Assembly: GCF_014645895.1 (NCBI RefSeq)
Contig: NZ_BMMP01000007.1
Span: forward strand, 1 to 64,000
Length of the DNA: 64,000 bases
Direction: 5' to 3'
Source of the DNA: Streptomyces daqingensis
Lineage (GTDB): Bacteria; Actinomycetota; Actinomycetes; Streptomycetales; Streptomycetaceae
Part shown: positions 25,854 through 33,426 of the stretch, in pieces
Numbering within the stretch: position 1 is the stretch's first letter
How the letters are laid out: each line of letters begins with the position of its first letter
Made by a program: the position numbers and the translations under genes
Notes under the pieces: model-generated
What the model was told of the DNA's origin: nothing
The model's input: only the letters and a program-made list of their open reading frames with translations
Databases searched by the model: none

Positions 25854-25871
25854 CGCCCCGGGCGGCGCCGG

Positions 25872-25907
25872 TCCGCGGGAGCGGCCCGGCGGGCCGGGGC
25901 CCGCGGA
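25872..25907. terminator. Hairpin between convergent genes
   Basis: TCCGCGGG pairs with CCCGCGGA, and inside them CGGCCC pairs with GGGCCG. It lies between the stops of the GntR gene (25853) and the carbon-nitrogen hydrolase gene (25936), so it likely ends both transcripts. Confidence 0.6.
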
Positions 25908-25935
25908 GGCGGACGCACCTCCACGGGCCGCCGCG

Positions 25936-26739
25936 TCACAGCCGCCGGTTGTCCAGCACCGCGACCGCTCCACGCACCCGCTCGACCTCGTCGGTGTCCA
26001 CGTCGGCGACGATCAACTCCGGCTCCGTGCCCGCCTGTTCCCGGATCCGGCCGTCGGGGCCGACGAGCACGCTGTGGCCGATCCCGAGGGGCGCCTTCGT
26101 GGGCCGCGTGATGTCCGCGTCCGGCCCGGGCGGTGCCTGGCCGACCGCCGCCACCCAGACCGTGGCGTCCAGCGCGCGTGCCCTGCACAGCAGTTCCCAG
26201 TGGTCCAGCTTTCCCGACCCCGCTCCCCAGGAGGCGGGCAGCACGGAGAGCACGGCGCCCTGGTCGGCGTGCGCCCGGAAGAGCTCCGGGAAGCGCACGT
26301 CGTAACAGGTCGCCAGGCCGACGCGGACACCCGCGACATCGACGGTGACCACCTCCTGCCCGGGCGCCACCGTCCTGGACTCGGAGAAGCCGAAGGCGTC
26401 GTACAGGTGGATCTTGTCGTACGCGGCGTCCACGTCTGGACCCGTCGCGATCAGGGTGTTGGCGACCCGCCCGCCGTCGGCGGGCCTGAACATCCCGGCC
26501 ACGACGGTCAGTCCGTGCCGCCGTGCCGACTCCCGCACGCCCTCCGCCCACGGCCCGTCCAGCGGCTGGGCCACCGGGGCGAGGGGGATGCCGAAACGAG
26601 CCATGGACGCCTCGGGGAAGACGGCCAGCTGCGCACCCTGCGCGGCCGCCCGCTCCGCCAGGCCGTCGACGGCGCGCAGGTTCTCCTCCGGGTCGGTGCC
26701 TGCGGTGAACTGGCACAGTGCTGTGCGCAGCGTCGTCAC
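25936..26739 (-). CDS. Carbon-nitrogen hydrolase (nitrilase superfamily)
   Basis: A 267-residue amidase of the nitrilase superfamily, Nit2-like in size. The Glu-Lys-Cys triad is complete: FPEAS (Glu near 43), AYDKIHLYDAF (Lys near 109) and ATCYDVRFPELF (Cys near 144). It should hydrolyse an amide or deaminated amide in the cytoplasm. GTG 26739 is preceded by AAGGAGA. It lies directly downstream of the MHS transporter on the same strand (67 bp) and is probably cotranscribed, so its substrate may be what the transporter imports or an intermediate of it. Confidence 0.9.
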   Translation of the reverse strand: MTTLRTALCQFTAGTDPEENLRAVDGLAERAAAQGAQLAVFPEASMARFGIPLAPVAQPLDGPWAEGVRESARRHGLTVVAGMFRPADGGRVANTLIATGPDVDAAYDKIHLYDAFGFSESRTVAPGQEVVTVDVAGVRVGLATCYDVRFPELFRAHADQGAVLSVLPASWGAGSGKLDHWELLCRARALDATVWVAAVGQAPPGPDADITRPTKAPLGIGHSVLVGPDGRIREQAGTEPELIVADVDTDEVERVRGAVAVLDNRRL

Positions 26740-26806
26740 TGCGTCTCCTTTCCGCCGTAGCCGTCCGCGACGGGACGGCGCGCCGGGTTCGTCGTCTCGG
26801 GTGCCG

Positions 26807-28255
26807 CTACAGCGTCTTCACGCCGTGTTCCGCCGCCTCCCGGGGACGAGGCGCGTCGCCGAGGTGGCGGGTGTACTCCTCGTCCTCCGCGTGGTCCGCG
26901 TCCCGGCCGAGCAGGACGCCGCCCACGGTCAGGACGGCCGTGACCACGATGTACCCCGCCAGCGGCAGCCAGGTGCCGAAGCTCCCGAGCAGCGCCGTGA
27001 AGATGAGCGGGGCCACGGCGCCGCCGATGAGACCGGCCAGCGTGTAGGCGAGCGAGGAGCCGGTGTAGCGCAGCCTCGGACTGAACTGCTCGGCGACGAA
27101 GGCCGCCTGGGGCCCGTAGAGCATCGAGTGGATCACGAGGGCGCCGATGACGCCCAGCACGATGAGCCCCCAGGAGCGGGTCTCGGCCAGCGGGAAGAAC
27201 ACGAACGGCCACACGCCCGCGGCGACGGCCGCGGTCATGTACAGCCGGCGGCGGTTCCAGCGGTCGGAGAGGGCTCCGGCGAGCGGGATCAGGAAGATCT
27301 GCAGTCCCGAGCCGATGAGTACGGCGGTGAGCGCCTCGCCCTGCGGCATGCCGAGCTGCTCCGTCACGTACGTGAGTACGAAGACGGTGAACATCGCGTA
27401 GAGCACGTCGGGGGCGACGCGGCAGAGGATCGCCGCGACCAGCGGACGGCGCTGGGTGGCGAACACCTCGCGGATGGGCGCCTCGGGGCGCTCCCCGGTC
27501 TCCTCGACGGCCTTGAAGACGGGGGTCTCCTCCAGGTGCGTCCGCACCCACAGCCCGAAGGCGACGAGGACGCCGGAGAGCAGGAACGCGATCCGCCAGC
27601 CGAAGGAGAGGAACTGCTCCTCGGTGAGCATCGCGCCGAGCGCCGCCAGGGCGCCGTTCGCCATGAGGTTGCCCGCGGGCGGACCGACCTGGGCCGCGGA
27701 GGCCCAGAAGCCGCGCTGCCGCGAACTGCCGAACTCACTCGTGAGCAGGACGGCACCACCCCACTCGCCGCCGACGCCGACGCCCTGCGCGAAGCGCAGC
27801 AGGACCAGCAGGGCGGGAGCGACGGGGCCCGCGACGGCGTGCGTCGGAAGGCAGCCGATCAGGAACGTGGCCGCGCCGACGAGGACGAGCGTCGCGACGA
27901 GGACGCGTTTGCGTCCGATGACGTCACCCAGGCGCCCGAAGACGAAACCGCCCAGCGGCCGGGAGACATATCCCACTGCGTAGGTGGAGAACGCGAGCAG
28001 CGTGCCCGTGAGCGGGTCCCCGGACGGGAAGAAGAGCTTGCCGAACACGAGCGCCGACGCGGCGGAGTAGACGGCGAAGTCGTACCACTCCAGCGACGTG
28101 CCGGTGAGGCTGGCGGTGAACGCCTTGAGCAGCGTTCTGCGGTCCTGGGGGCGGGGTGCGTCGGGGCGGCCGGCGGAGGTGGCGCCGGGCTCTCCCGGCC
28201 CGTGGCTCGGGGCCGGCTCCTCCGCCGCCGACTGCTTCGGCGAGTTGTGGTCCAC
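26807..28255 (-). CDS. MHS-family MFS transporter (proton symporter)
   Basis: A 482-residue major facilitator of the metabolite:H+ symporter type, like ShiA, ProP or KgtP. Marks are TSLEWYDFAVYSAASAL in helix 1, YVSRPLGGFVFGRLGDVIGRK in the loop 2-3 region and GVGVGGEWGGAVLL in helix 4. A hydrophilic N-terminus of about 40 residues precedes helix 1. It imports an organic acid or zwitterion. GTG 28255 has GAGGAAG upstream. The gene is divergent from the DUF2848 gene across a 125-bp region with a 28-bp operator palindrome. Confidence 0.9.
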   Translation of the reverse strand: MDHNSPKQSAAEEPAPSHGPGEPGATSAGRPDAPRPQDRRTLLKAFTASLTGTSLEWYDFAVYSAASALVFGKLFFPSGDPLTGTLLAFSTYAVGYVSRPLGGFVFGRLGDVIGRKRVLVATLVLVGAATFLIGCLPTHAVAGPVAPALLVLLRFAQGVGVGGEWGGAVLLTSEFGSSRQRGFWASAAQVGPPAGNLMANGALAALGAMLTEEQFLSFGWRIAFLLSGVLVAFGLWVRTHLEETPVFKAVEETGERPEAPIREVFATQRRPLVAAILCRVAPDVLYAMFTVFVLTYVTEQLGMPQGEALTAVLIGSGLQIFLIPLAGALSDRWNRRRLYMTAAVAAGVWPFVFFPLAETRSWGLIVLGVIGALVIHSMLYGPQAAFVAEQFSPRLRYTGSSLAYTLAGLIGGAVAPLIFTALLGSFGTWLPLAGYIVVTAVLTVGGVLLGRDADHAEDEEYTRHLGDAPRPREAAEHGVKTL

Positions 28256-28293
28256 GGGGCTTCCTCACGGTCGGGGACCTCTTGGGTACGGGA

Positions 28294-28321
28294 GCATACT
28301 TGCTGTATACAGCTCGTATGC
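28294..28321. promoter_or_regulatory. 28-bp operator palindrome in a divergent promoter region
   Basis: The site is GCATAC, two bases, the self-complementary core GCTGTATACAGC, two bases, then GTATGC; only the two dinucleotide spacers break symmetry. It sits midway between the MHS transporter (- strand) and DUF2848 gene (+ strand). TGTATACA-centred palindromes are typical targets of FCD-type GntR proteins, and a related site precedes the nearby gntR gene. Confidence 0.75.
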
Positions 28322-28380
28322 GCAACCCTCGCGGACAGGATTCACTTCCGCGGAACACAGCCCGACCTGGAGGAACCACC

Positions 28381-29070
28381 ATGTCCAGCCTCGCCTTCAC
28401 GCTGCCCGACGGCACCCGGCGCACCGTCACCGTGACGCGTCTGCTCAACGCCGGCTACGCGGGCCGCAGCCAGGACGACGTGGCCGCGCACGTGGCGGAG
28501 CTGGCGGAACTGGGTGTGCCGGCACCCTCAACGACCCCCGCCCTGTACCCGGTCGCGCCCTACCTCGCGCAGCAGACGGGCAGCGTCCCGGCGCAGCACG
28601 GCAGGACCTCCGGCGAGGCCGAGTGGGCGCTCGTCGTCGACGACACCGGCGACCTGCTGCTGACGGCGGCCTGCGACCACACGGACCGCGAGCTGGAGGC
28701 GTACGGCGTCGCCTGGAGCAAGAACGCCGGGCCCGACGTGCTCGCCGGGCAGGCCTGGCGGCTCGACGACGTCGCCGACCGCGTGGACAGCCTGACCCTG
28801 CGGGCCTGGGTCACGGGCGAGGACGGAACCGAGGAGCTCATCCAGGACTCCACCGCGGCAGAGCTGCTCACACCCCACCACTGGGCCGAAGTGCTGCGCG
28901 AGCGCGGCGAGTTGGAGCCGGGAACGGTGCTGATCTCGGGGACGGTGCCGATGCGGCACGGCGTGGACCAGTTCGCCGGGCGCTGGCGCGTGCAGCTCGC
29001 GGACCCCTCCACGGGCAACGAGATCTCGCTCGGGTACGACGTCGTACGGATGCCCGAGCCCATCGGCTGA
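28381..29070 (+). CDS. DUF2848 family protein (FAH-like)
   Basis: A 229-residue cytoplasmic protein of the DUF2848 family: VTRLLNAGYAGRSQDDVAAH, PALYPVAPYLAQQ, GEAEWALVVDD, CDHTDRELEAYGVAWSKN, VWRL-like AWRLDDVADRVDSLTLRAWV. The His/Asp/Glu-rich pattern resembles fumarylacetoacetate hydrolase-fold enzymes that cleave C-C bonds or decarboxylate with a divalent metal; the true reaction is unknown. ATG 28381 has GGAGGAACCACC upstream. It is transcribed away from the MHS transporter and should share its operator. Confidence 0.85.
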   Translation: MSSLAFTLPDGTRRTVTVTRLLNAGYAGRSQDDVAAHVAELAELGVPAPSTTPALYPVAPYLAQQTGSVPAQHGRTSGEAEWALVVDDTGDLLLTAACDHTDRELEAYGVAWSKNAGPDVLAGQAWRLDDVADRVDSLTLRAWVTGEDGTEELIQDSTAAELLTPHHWAEVLRERGELEPGTVLISGTVPMRHGVDQFAGRWRVQLADPSTGNEISLGYDVVRMPEPIG

Positions 29071-29171
29071 GACGGGGTCCGTCCGCACCACGCGCCCCGC
29101 CCTCCTCTTGTGTCCCCGACCCGCTGACTCGCTGATTCCGCGTATCCCGCCGGACGTCGTCCGGCCGCTTC

Positions 29172-29204
29172 CGGGCTGCGCCGGCTCCCCGCCGGCGCAG
29201 CCCG
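29172..29204 (+). terminator. Terminator of the DUF2848 gene
   Basis: CGGGCTGCGCCGGC pairs perfectly with GCCGGCGCAGCCCG around the loop TCCCC. It lies 100 bp past the DUF2848 stop and 90 bp before the next promoter on the same strand. Confidence 0.75.
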
Positions 29205-29289
29205 TCGTCGTTCATGTGCCTCCGCGCCGGGAGGGCGCCGGTCCGTACGCCCCGCCGCCGACCGCGCACAGTTCCTGCGAACGTACCCC

Positions 29290-29319
29290 TTGAAGGATCG
29301 TTCAACGATCCTCTACCTT
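29290..29319 (+). promoter_or_regulatory. Promoter with an operator palindrome in its spacer
   Basis: A -35 like TTGAAG (29290-29295) and a -10 like TACCTT (29314-29319) are 18 bp apart. Between and overlapping them lies the perfect 19-bp palindrome AGGATCGTTCAACGATCCT (29294-29312). A protein bound there would block RNA polymerase, so the MFS/DUF1445 transcript is probably repressed by a regulator different from the one using TGTATACA sites. Confidence 0.65.
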
Positions 29320-29394
29320 AGCCGGGCATCAGCACCGCACCCCCCACGAGCCGGCCCCCTTCTCGGCGGCACCCTCTCCCTCAGCGAGGTGCAC

Positions 29395-30750
29395 ATGAAC
29401 ACCGACCCGATATCCAGCGCCCCCAAGACCGGCACCGGCGACGGCGTGGATTCCGGAACCGATCCCGGAACGGGCCCGCCCCCCGGCTCCGGGCAGCCTG
29501 ACGGGCGGCAACCGGACGGCTCGGGCTGGTTCGGCTGGTTCCGCGAGCTGGGGGCCTCAGGGCGCCGTGCCTTCGCCGGAGCGTTCGGCGGCTACGCCCT
29601 GGACTCCTACGACTTCTTCACCCTGCCGCTCGGCATGGTCGCCATCGGCGCCTACTTCAGCCTCGACACGGGCCAGACCGGCCTCCTCACGACCGTCACG
29701 CTGGTCCTCTCCGCTCTCGGCGGCGCCCTCGCGGGCATCCTGGCCGACCGCATCGGCCGCGTTCGGACCCTGATCCTCACGGTGATCACGTACGCGACGT
29801 TCACCCTGCTGTGCGGCTTCGCCCCCAACTACGAGACCCTGCTGGTCTTCCGCGCCCTCCAGGGCCTCGGCTTCGGCGGGGAGTGGGCGGTGGGCGCGAT
29901 CCTCGTCGCCGAGTACGCCACCGCGAAGAACCGGGGCCGCACGCTCGGCGTCATCCAGAGCTCGTGGGCCGTGGGATGGGCGCTGGCCGTCGTCGTCTAC
30001 ACCCTCGTCTTCCAGTTCCTCGACGAGGAGATCGCCTGGCGCGTGCTCTTCTGGACCGGCGCGCTGCCTGCGCTGCTGATCCTGTACGTGCGGCGCAACG
30101 TCACCGACGCCCCGAAAGCCGCCGAGCAGCGCCGCAGCAGCCGCGACCGGGGCTCGTTCCGGGCGATCTTCACGCGCGACCTGCGGCGTACGACGCTCTT
30201 CGGCGTGCTCCTGTCCACCGGCGTCCAGGGCGGGTACTACACGCTCGCCACCTGGGTGCCCAGCTACCTGAAGACGGACCGCGGACTGACCGTCGTCGGC
30301 ACCGGAGGGTTCCTGACGTTCCTGATCTCCGGCGCCTTCATCGGCTACCTGACGGGCGGCTACCTCACCGACAAGCTCGGCCGGAAGAACAACGTCGCGC
30401 TGTTCGCGGTGCTCTCCGCGGTCTGCGTCGTCGCCTACACCAACGTGCCCATCGGCTCGAACACGGTGGTGCTCCTCCTCGGCTTCCCGCTCGGCTTCTG
30501 CATGTCGGCCATCTTCAGCGGGTTCGGCTCGTTCCTCAGCGAGCTGTATCCGACCGCGGTGCGCGGCACGGGGCAGGGCTTCGTCTACAACACCGGCCGT
30601 GCCGTGGGCGCCTTCTTCCCCACCCTCGTGGGGTTCCTCGCGGGCAGCTGGGGCGTGAGCGGCGCGCTGATCTTCGGCGCCGTCGGGTACGGCGTCGCGC
30701 TCGTCGCCCTGCTGGGGCTGCCGGAGACACGGGGACGCGCGCTGCTGTGA
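29395..30750 (+). CDS. MFS transporter (AAHS/sialate-permease-like)
   Basis: A 451-residue major facilitator. After a hydrophilic Gly/Pro-rich N-terminus of about 50 residues come 12 helices: [37 protein letters not shown] (motif A), [17 protein letters not shown], then the second half with [16 protein letters not shown] and [19 protein letters not shown]. The D-S-Y-D-F-F start and RGTGQGF motif resemble permeases for aromatic acids, sialate and carboxylates. ATG 29395 has GAGGTG upstream. It is followed by the DUF1445 gene, 177 bp away on the same strand. Confidence 0.85.
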   Translation: MNTDPISSAPKTGTGDGVDSGTDPGTGPPPGSGQPDGRQPDGSGWFGWFRELGASGRRAFAGAFGGYALDSYDFFTLPLGMVAIGAYFSLDTGQTGLLTTVTLVLSALGGALAGILADRIGRVRTLILTVITYATFTLLCGFAPNYETLLVFRALQGLGFGGEWAVGAILVAEYATAKNRGRTLGVIQSSWAVGWALAVVVYTLVFQFLDEEIAWRVLFWTGALPALLILYVRRNVTDAPKAAEQRRSSRDRGSFRAIFTRDLRRTTLFGVLLSTGVQGGYYTLATWVPSYLKTDRGLTVVGTGGFLTFLISGAFIGYLTGGYLTDKLGRKNNVALFAVLSAVCVVAYTNVPIGSNTVVLLLGFPLGFCMSAIFSGFGSFLSELYPTAVRGTGQGFVYNTGRAVGAFFPTLVGFLAGSWGVSGALIFGAVGYGVALVALLGLPETRGRALL

Positions 30751-30927
30751 CGCCTGTACGGGCGGGCGCCGCGTCCGCCCGTACGGACGCCCGGACGGAT
30801 CGCAGCGAGCGGGCGGCCCGCACCCGCCGGACCGCAGCGCATTCCCGCGTACGTCCCGCCGCAGTTTCCTCCGCCGTACCGCCGTACCCCCGTACCGCCG
30901 TGCACCGACCGGAAGGACCGCACCGTC

Positions 30928-31761
30928 ATGTCCCGTACGACACAGGGCGCTCCGGCCGCCGCAGCGCCGCACCCCGGGGGCCCGGGGGACGCACCGGGCC
31001 CAGGGGAGGCCCGGGCGGCCTTCCGCGCCGGATCGACGTCCCCCACCAGCGGCTGGGCGCCGGGTTACACGCAGGTCAACCTGATCTCCGTGCCCCGCGA
31101 CTGGGCCTACGACGTGCTGCTCTTCTGCCAGCGCAACCCGCGGCCCTGCCCCGTGCTCGACGTGACCGACCCCGGAGGGACCTCCACGGTCCTCGCTCCG
31201 GACGCGGACCTGCGCACCGACCTGCCCGCGTACCGCGTATGGGAGGACGGCGAACTCGCCGCGGAGCCGGGCGAGGTGACGGACCGCTGGCGGGACGACC
31301 TCGTCACCTTCCTCATCGGGTGCAGCTTCACCTTCGAGTGGGCCCTCGCCGACGCCGGCGTACCGCTGCGCCACCTCGAACAGGAGCGGAACGTCTCGAT
31401 GTACGTGACGGACCGCCAGTGCCGTCCGGCCGGTCAGATGCACGGCCCGATGGTCGTCTCCATGCGGCCCGTCCCGGAGGAGCTGCTCGGGACGGCGGCC
31501 CGCGTCACGGGCCGCATGCCCGCCGTGCACGGCGCTCCCGTGCACAGCGGCGACCCCGCACGGATAGGCATCGCGGACCTTGGCGCGCCCGACTTCGGCG
31601 ACGCCGTGGACCTGCTGCCGGGGGACGTGCCCGTCTTCTGGGCGTGCGGCGTGACGCCGCAGGCCGCGGTCATGGCGTCCAGGCCGCCGTTCGCGATCAC
31701 GCACGCGCCGGGCCGGATGTTCGTCACGGACGTGCGGGACGAGCAGTACCTGGTCGCGTGA
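30928..31761 (+). CDS. DUF1445 putative hydro-lyase
   Basis: A 277-residue protein of the DUF1445/YcsI family: [88 protein letters not shown] and the ending [18 protein letters not shown]. Members are annotated as hydro-lyases and have been compared with D-glutamate cyclase; no reaction can be assigned from sequence alone. ATG 30928 has AAGGA upstream. It lies behind an MFS gene, suggesting processing of the imported substrate. A short degenerate copy of its C-terminus occurs at 32524-32592. Confidence 0.85.
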   Translation: MSRTTQGAPAAAAPHPGGPGDAPGPGEARAAFRAGSTSPTSGWAPGYTQVNLISVPRDWAYDVLLFCQRNPRPCPVLDVTDPGGTSTVLAPDADLRTDLPAYRVWEDGELAAEPGEVTDRWRDDLVTFLIGCSFTFEWALADAGVPLRHLEQERNVSMYVTDRQCRPAGQMHGPMVVSMRPVPEELLGTAARVTGRMPAVHGAPVHSGDPARIGIADLGAPDFGDAVDLLPGDVPVFWACGVTPQAAVMASRPPFAITHAPGRMFVTDVRDEQYLVA

Positions 31762-31778
31762 GGCGATGCCCGGTGACG

Positions 31779-31822
31779 ATTCGCGTAGCCACAGGGGACA
31801 CACGGGGCTACATTTGGCGAAT
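31779..31822 (+). promoter_or_regulatory. Inverted repeats upstream of the Phd-type antitoxin gene
   Basis: ATTCGC and GTAGCC at 31779-31790 are mirrored by GGCTAC (31806-31811) and GCGAAT (31817-31822), the last overlapping the antitoxin start. Phd/YefM antitoxins repress their own operons by binding such repeats, so this is a likely autoregulatory operator. Confidence 0.5.
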
Positions 31823-32099
31823 GAAGATCATCACGCAGCGGGAGTTCCGGAACAATTCCGCGTCCGTCATGGACGCCGTCGAGGCCGGCGAGATCTACCA
31901 CATCACCCGGAACGGCACGGAAGTCGCCGAGCTGCGCCCGATACACCGCAAGCCGCGGCTGAGTGCCGAAGAACTGGTGGCCCGGCATCGCAGGCTCCCC
32001 CGTGTCGACCACCACGAGCTGCGCAGGGAAGCGGACGAGCTGTTCGGCTCCGTCGATCGCGCCGGTGACGACGACCCGTGGGAGCGGGACCGTGACTGA
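31821..32099 (+). CDS. Phd/YefM-family antitoxin
   Basis: A 92-residue antitoxin: residues 1-45 are the DNA-binding Phd fold ([35 protein letters not shown]), and the C-terminal half is acidic and probably wraps the toxin ([15 protein letters not shown]). It neutralises the PIN toxin encoded directly behind it and represses the operon. ATG 31821 starts the family's conserved N-terminus. Its stop overlaps the toxin GTG by 8 bp, so the two are translationally coupled. Confidence 0.9.
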   Translation: MKIITQREFRNNSASVMDAVEAGEIYHITRNGTEVAELRPIHRKPRLSAEELVARHRRLPRVDHHELRREADELFGSVDRAGDDDPWERDRD

Positions 32100-32499
32100 G
32101 ACCCGCCCCCGGTCCGGCGTGCTGGACACCTGTGCGTACATCGACCTGGATCTGCTCGACCCGGCGGATCTGCCCGCGGTTCCCGAGCTGACCGCCGTCA
32201 CCCTGGCCGAACTCCACCAAGGCGTCGCCATGGCCAGGGACGCGGTGTCGAGAGCGGCACGCATGGAGAAGCTGGGATCCGCCCTCTCCGACTTCGACCC
32301 CCTGCCTTTCGACGGTGCGGCGGCGGCCCGCTACGGGTCGCTCGTCGGACTCACCCTGGCCTCCGCCCGGGATCCGAAGCCCCACCGACTGGACCTGATG
32401 ATCGCCGCGATCGCATCCGTAAGGGGCCTGCCCCTCTTCACGCGCAATCCCGACGACTTCAAGGGGCTGGACAGCGCGGTGGACGTCGTGGCCGTCTGA
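32092..32499 (+). CDS. vapC: PIN-domain toxin (VapC-like ribonuclease)
   Basis: A 135-residue PIN ribonuclease. Acidic active-site residues are visible: Asp in [12 protein letters not shown], Glu in [11 protein letters not shown], Asp in [11 protein letters not shown] and Asp in RNPDDFKGL. It should cleave RNA when free of its Phd-type antitoxin. GTG 32092 is the start, overlapping the antitoxin stop. The last 54 bp of the gene, with the stop, occur again at 33314-33367 after the second toxin-antitoxin module. Confidence 0.9.
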   Translation: MTETRPRSGVLDTCAYIDLDLLDPADLPAVPELTAVTLAELHQGVAMARDAVSRAARMEKLGSALSDFDPLPFDGAAAARYGSLVGLTLASARDPKPHRLDLMIAAIASVRGLPLFTRNPDDFKGLDSAVDVVAV

Positions 32500-32500
32500 G
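32447..32500 (+). repeat. 54-bp direct repeat, left copy (vapC 3' end)
   Basis: Identical over 54 bases to 33314-33367. The left copy is the genuine C-terminal coding end of the first vapC, including its TGA. The two copies are 867 bp apart and bracket the second toxin-antitoxin module. Confidence 0.9.
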
Positions 32501-32523
32501 TCCCCAGGCGCCCCTCGGGACCC

Positions 32524-32592
32524 GCAGTGGCAGGGGCAGGTGCCCGCACCGGCCTGATGTTCCTCACGGACGTGCGGGACCTGCGGACCGAG
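32524..32592 (+). pseudogene. Degenerate echo of the DUF1445 C-terminus
   Basis: The frame reads ARTGLMFLTDVRDLRTEG, which parallels [18 protein letters not shown] at the end of the intact DUF1445 protein; at DNA level the bases around GTTCCTCACGGACGTGCGGG match 31723-31742 except for one substitution. Nothing else of the gene is present. It is probably a remnant of a duplication that accompanied insertion of the toxin-antitoxin modules. Confidence 0.45.
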
Positions 32593-32628
32593 GGATGCGA
32601 TCCGACCCTCACCCCGGTCCGCCGAGGC

Positions 32629-32644
32629 GCATACTGGAGTATGC
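32629..32644 (+). promoter_or_regulatory. Operator palindrome of the second toxin-antitoxin module
   Basis: GCATACT-GG-AGTATGC is a perfect 7-bp inverted repeat with a 2-bp centre, 7 bp before the antitoxin ATG. It is the likely binding site of the antitoxin's N-terminal ribbon-helix-helix-like domain for autorepression. Confidence 0.65.
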
Positions 32645-32651
32645 TTGATGC

Positions 32652-32900
32652 ATGTCAGCCACCACCCGCGTCACGGTCACTCTGCCTGCAGAGCAGGTGG
32701 CCGCACTGAAGCAACTGACCGACAACGTCTCCGGCTACGTGTCCGAGGCGGTGGCCCGCCGTCTGAGGCACGAACTGGTCGGTGAGGACCTCCAGCGGTA
32801 TCAGGAGGAGCACGGCGCCTTCACGGACGAGGAACTCGCGGAGGCGTCCGACAAGATCTTCGGGTCTGCTGGTCGCAACCTCCGCAGCGATGTCGCGTGA
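32652..32900 (+). CDS. VapB-type antitoxin (ribbon-helix-helix-like)
   Basis: An 82-residue antitoxin. Residues 1-42 (TTRVTVTLPAEQVAALKQLT, DNVSGYVSEAVARRLRHEL) fit a ribbon-helix-helix DNA-binding domain; the acidic C-terminus (DLQRYQEEHGAFTDEELAEA) should bind the toxin. Its TGA overlaps the toxin's GTG (GTGA), so both are coupled. The palindrome at 32629-32644 is its probable operator. The pair is unrelated in sequence to the Phd/VapC pair upstream. Confidence 0.85.
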   Translation: MSATTRVTVTLPAEQVAALKQLTDNVSGYVSEAVARRLRHELVGEDLQRYQEEHGAFTDEELAEASDKIFGSAGRNLRSDVA

Positions 32901-33298
32901 AGCAGCACATCGCGACCGTGGTCCTGGACTCTGAGGGACTCTCCGCCTGGATCGCCCAGGACCGGAAGGTCATCGCGATGCTGCAGCTGCTCCACGGCTC
33001 AGGAGCCGATTTCGTCGTCGGCGTAAACACCGTCGTCGAAGTGATGCATGCCCGCACGCAGGTCGCCCGCCTGAACTGGGTGCTCTCCCGTGTAAAGGTC
33101 GAACCTGTCACTGAGCAGGCGGCGAAAGCCTCCGCCGAGCTGCTCAAATCCTGCGGGCTGCACGGTCACAAGTACGCGATCGACGCCACCGTCGCTGAGG
33201 CGGCTCTGCGTCAGCCGGGCCCTGTCGCCATGCTGACCTCCGACATCGATGACATGGAAAAGCTGTGCGGTCACCGAGTGCGGCTCGTACCCCTCTGA
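32897..33298 (+). CDS. vapC: PIN-domain toxin (second VapC)
   Basis: A 133-residue PIN ribonuclease: Asp in VVLDSEGLSAWI, Glu in VNTVVEVMHART, Asp in KYAIDATVAEAAL and Asp in LTSDIDDMEKLC give the acidic site. It starts at GTG 32897 inside the antitoxin stop. The length and the GLHGHKYAIDA segment are typical of actinobacterial VapC toxins paired with short RHH antitoxins. It is followed at once by a copy of the first toxin's 3' end. Confidence 0.9.
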   Translation: MKQHIATVVLDSEGLSAWIAQDRKVIAMLQLLHGSGADFVVGVNTVVEVMHARTQVARLNWVLSRVKVEPVTEQAAKASAELLKSCGLHGHKYAIDATVAEAALRQPGPVAMLTSDIDDMEKLCGHRVRLVPL

Positions 33299-33313
33299 GG
33301 CACCCGAAACCCG

Positions 33314-33367
33314 ATCCCGACGACTTCAAGGGGCTGGACAGCGCGGTGGACGTCGTGGCCGTCTGAG
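33314..33367 (+). repeat. 54-bp direct repeat, right copy
   Basis: An exact copy of the last 54 bp of the first vapC (32447-32500), here without the rest of the gene and just after the second toxin. It marks the right boundary of an inserted or duplicated segment of about 0.87 kb. Confidence 0.9.
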
Positions 33368-33426
33368 GGGGAGTCCGGGAGCGGCGCCGGCCGCCGCCCG
33401 GTGAGATCCGTCCGGAAGGCACCCGC

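Noticed and set aside
26345..28435. 696-codon + frame
   Set aside because: It lies antisense to the amidase and MHS transporter genes, with Arg/Glu/Gly-biased composition and no domain pattern; the minus-strand genes have clear motifs and ribosome-binding sites.
29557..31803. 748-codon - strand frame
   Set aside because: Shadow of the MFS and DUF1445 genes on the + strand; no recognisable protein pattern.
32527..32709. 60-codon + frame between the toxin-antitoxin modules
   Set aside because: Overlaps the antitoxin start and only its first part echoes DUF1445, so it is reported as a remnant and not as a gene.
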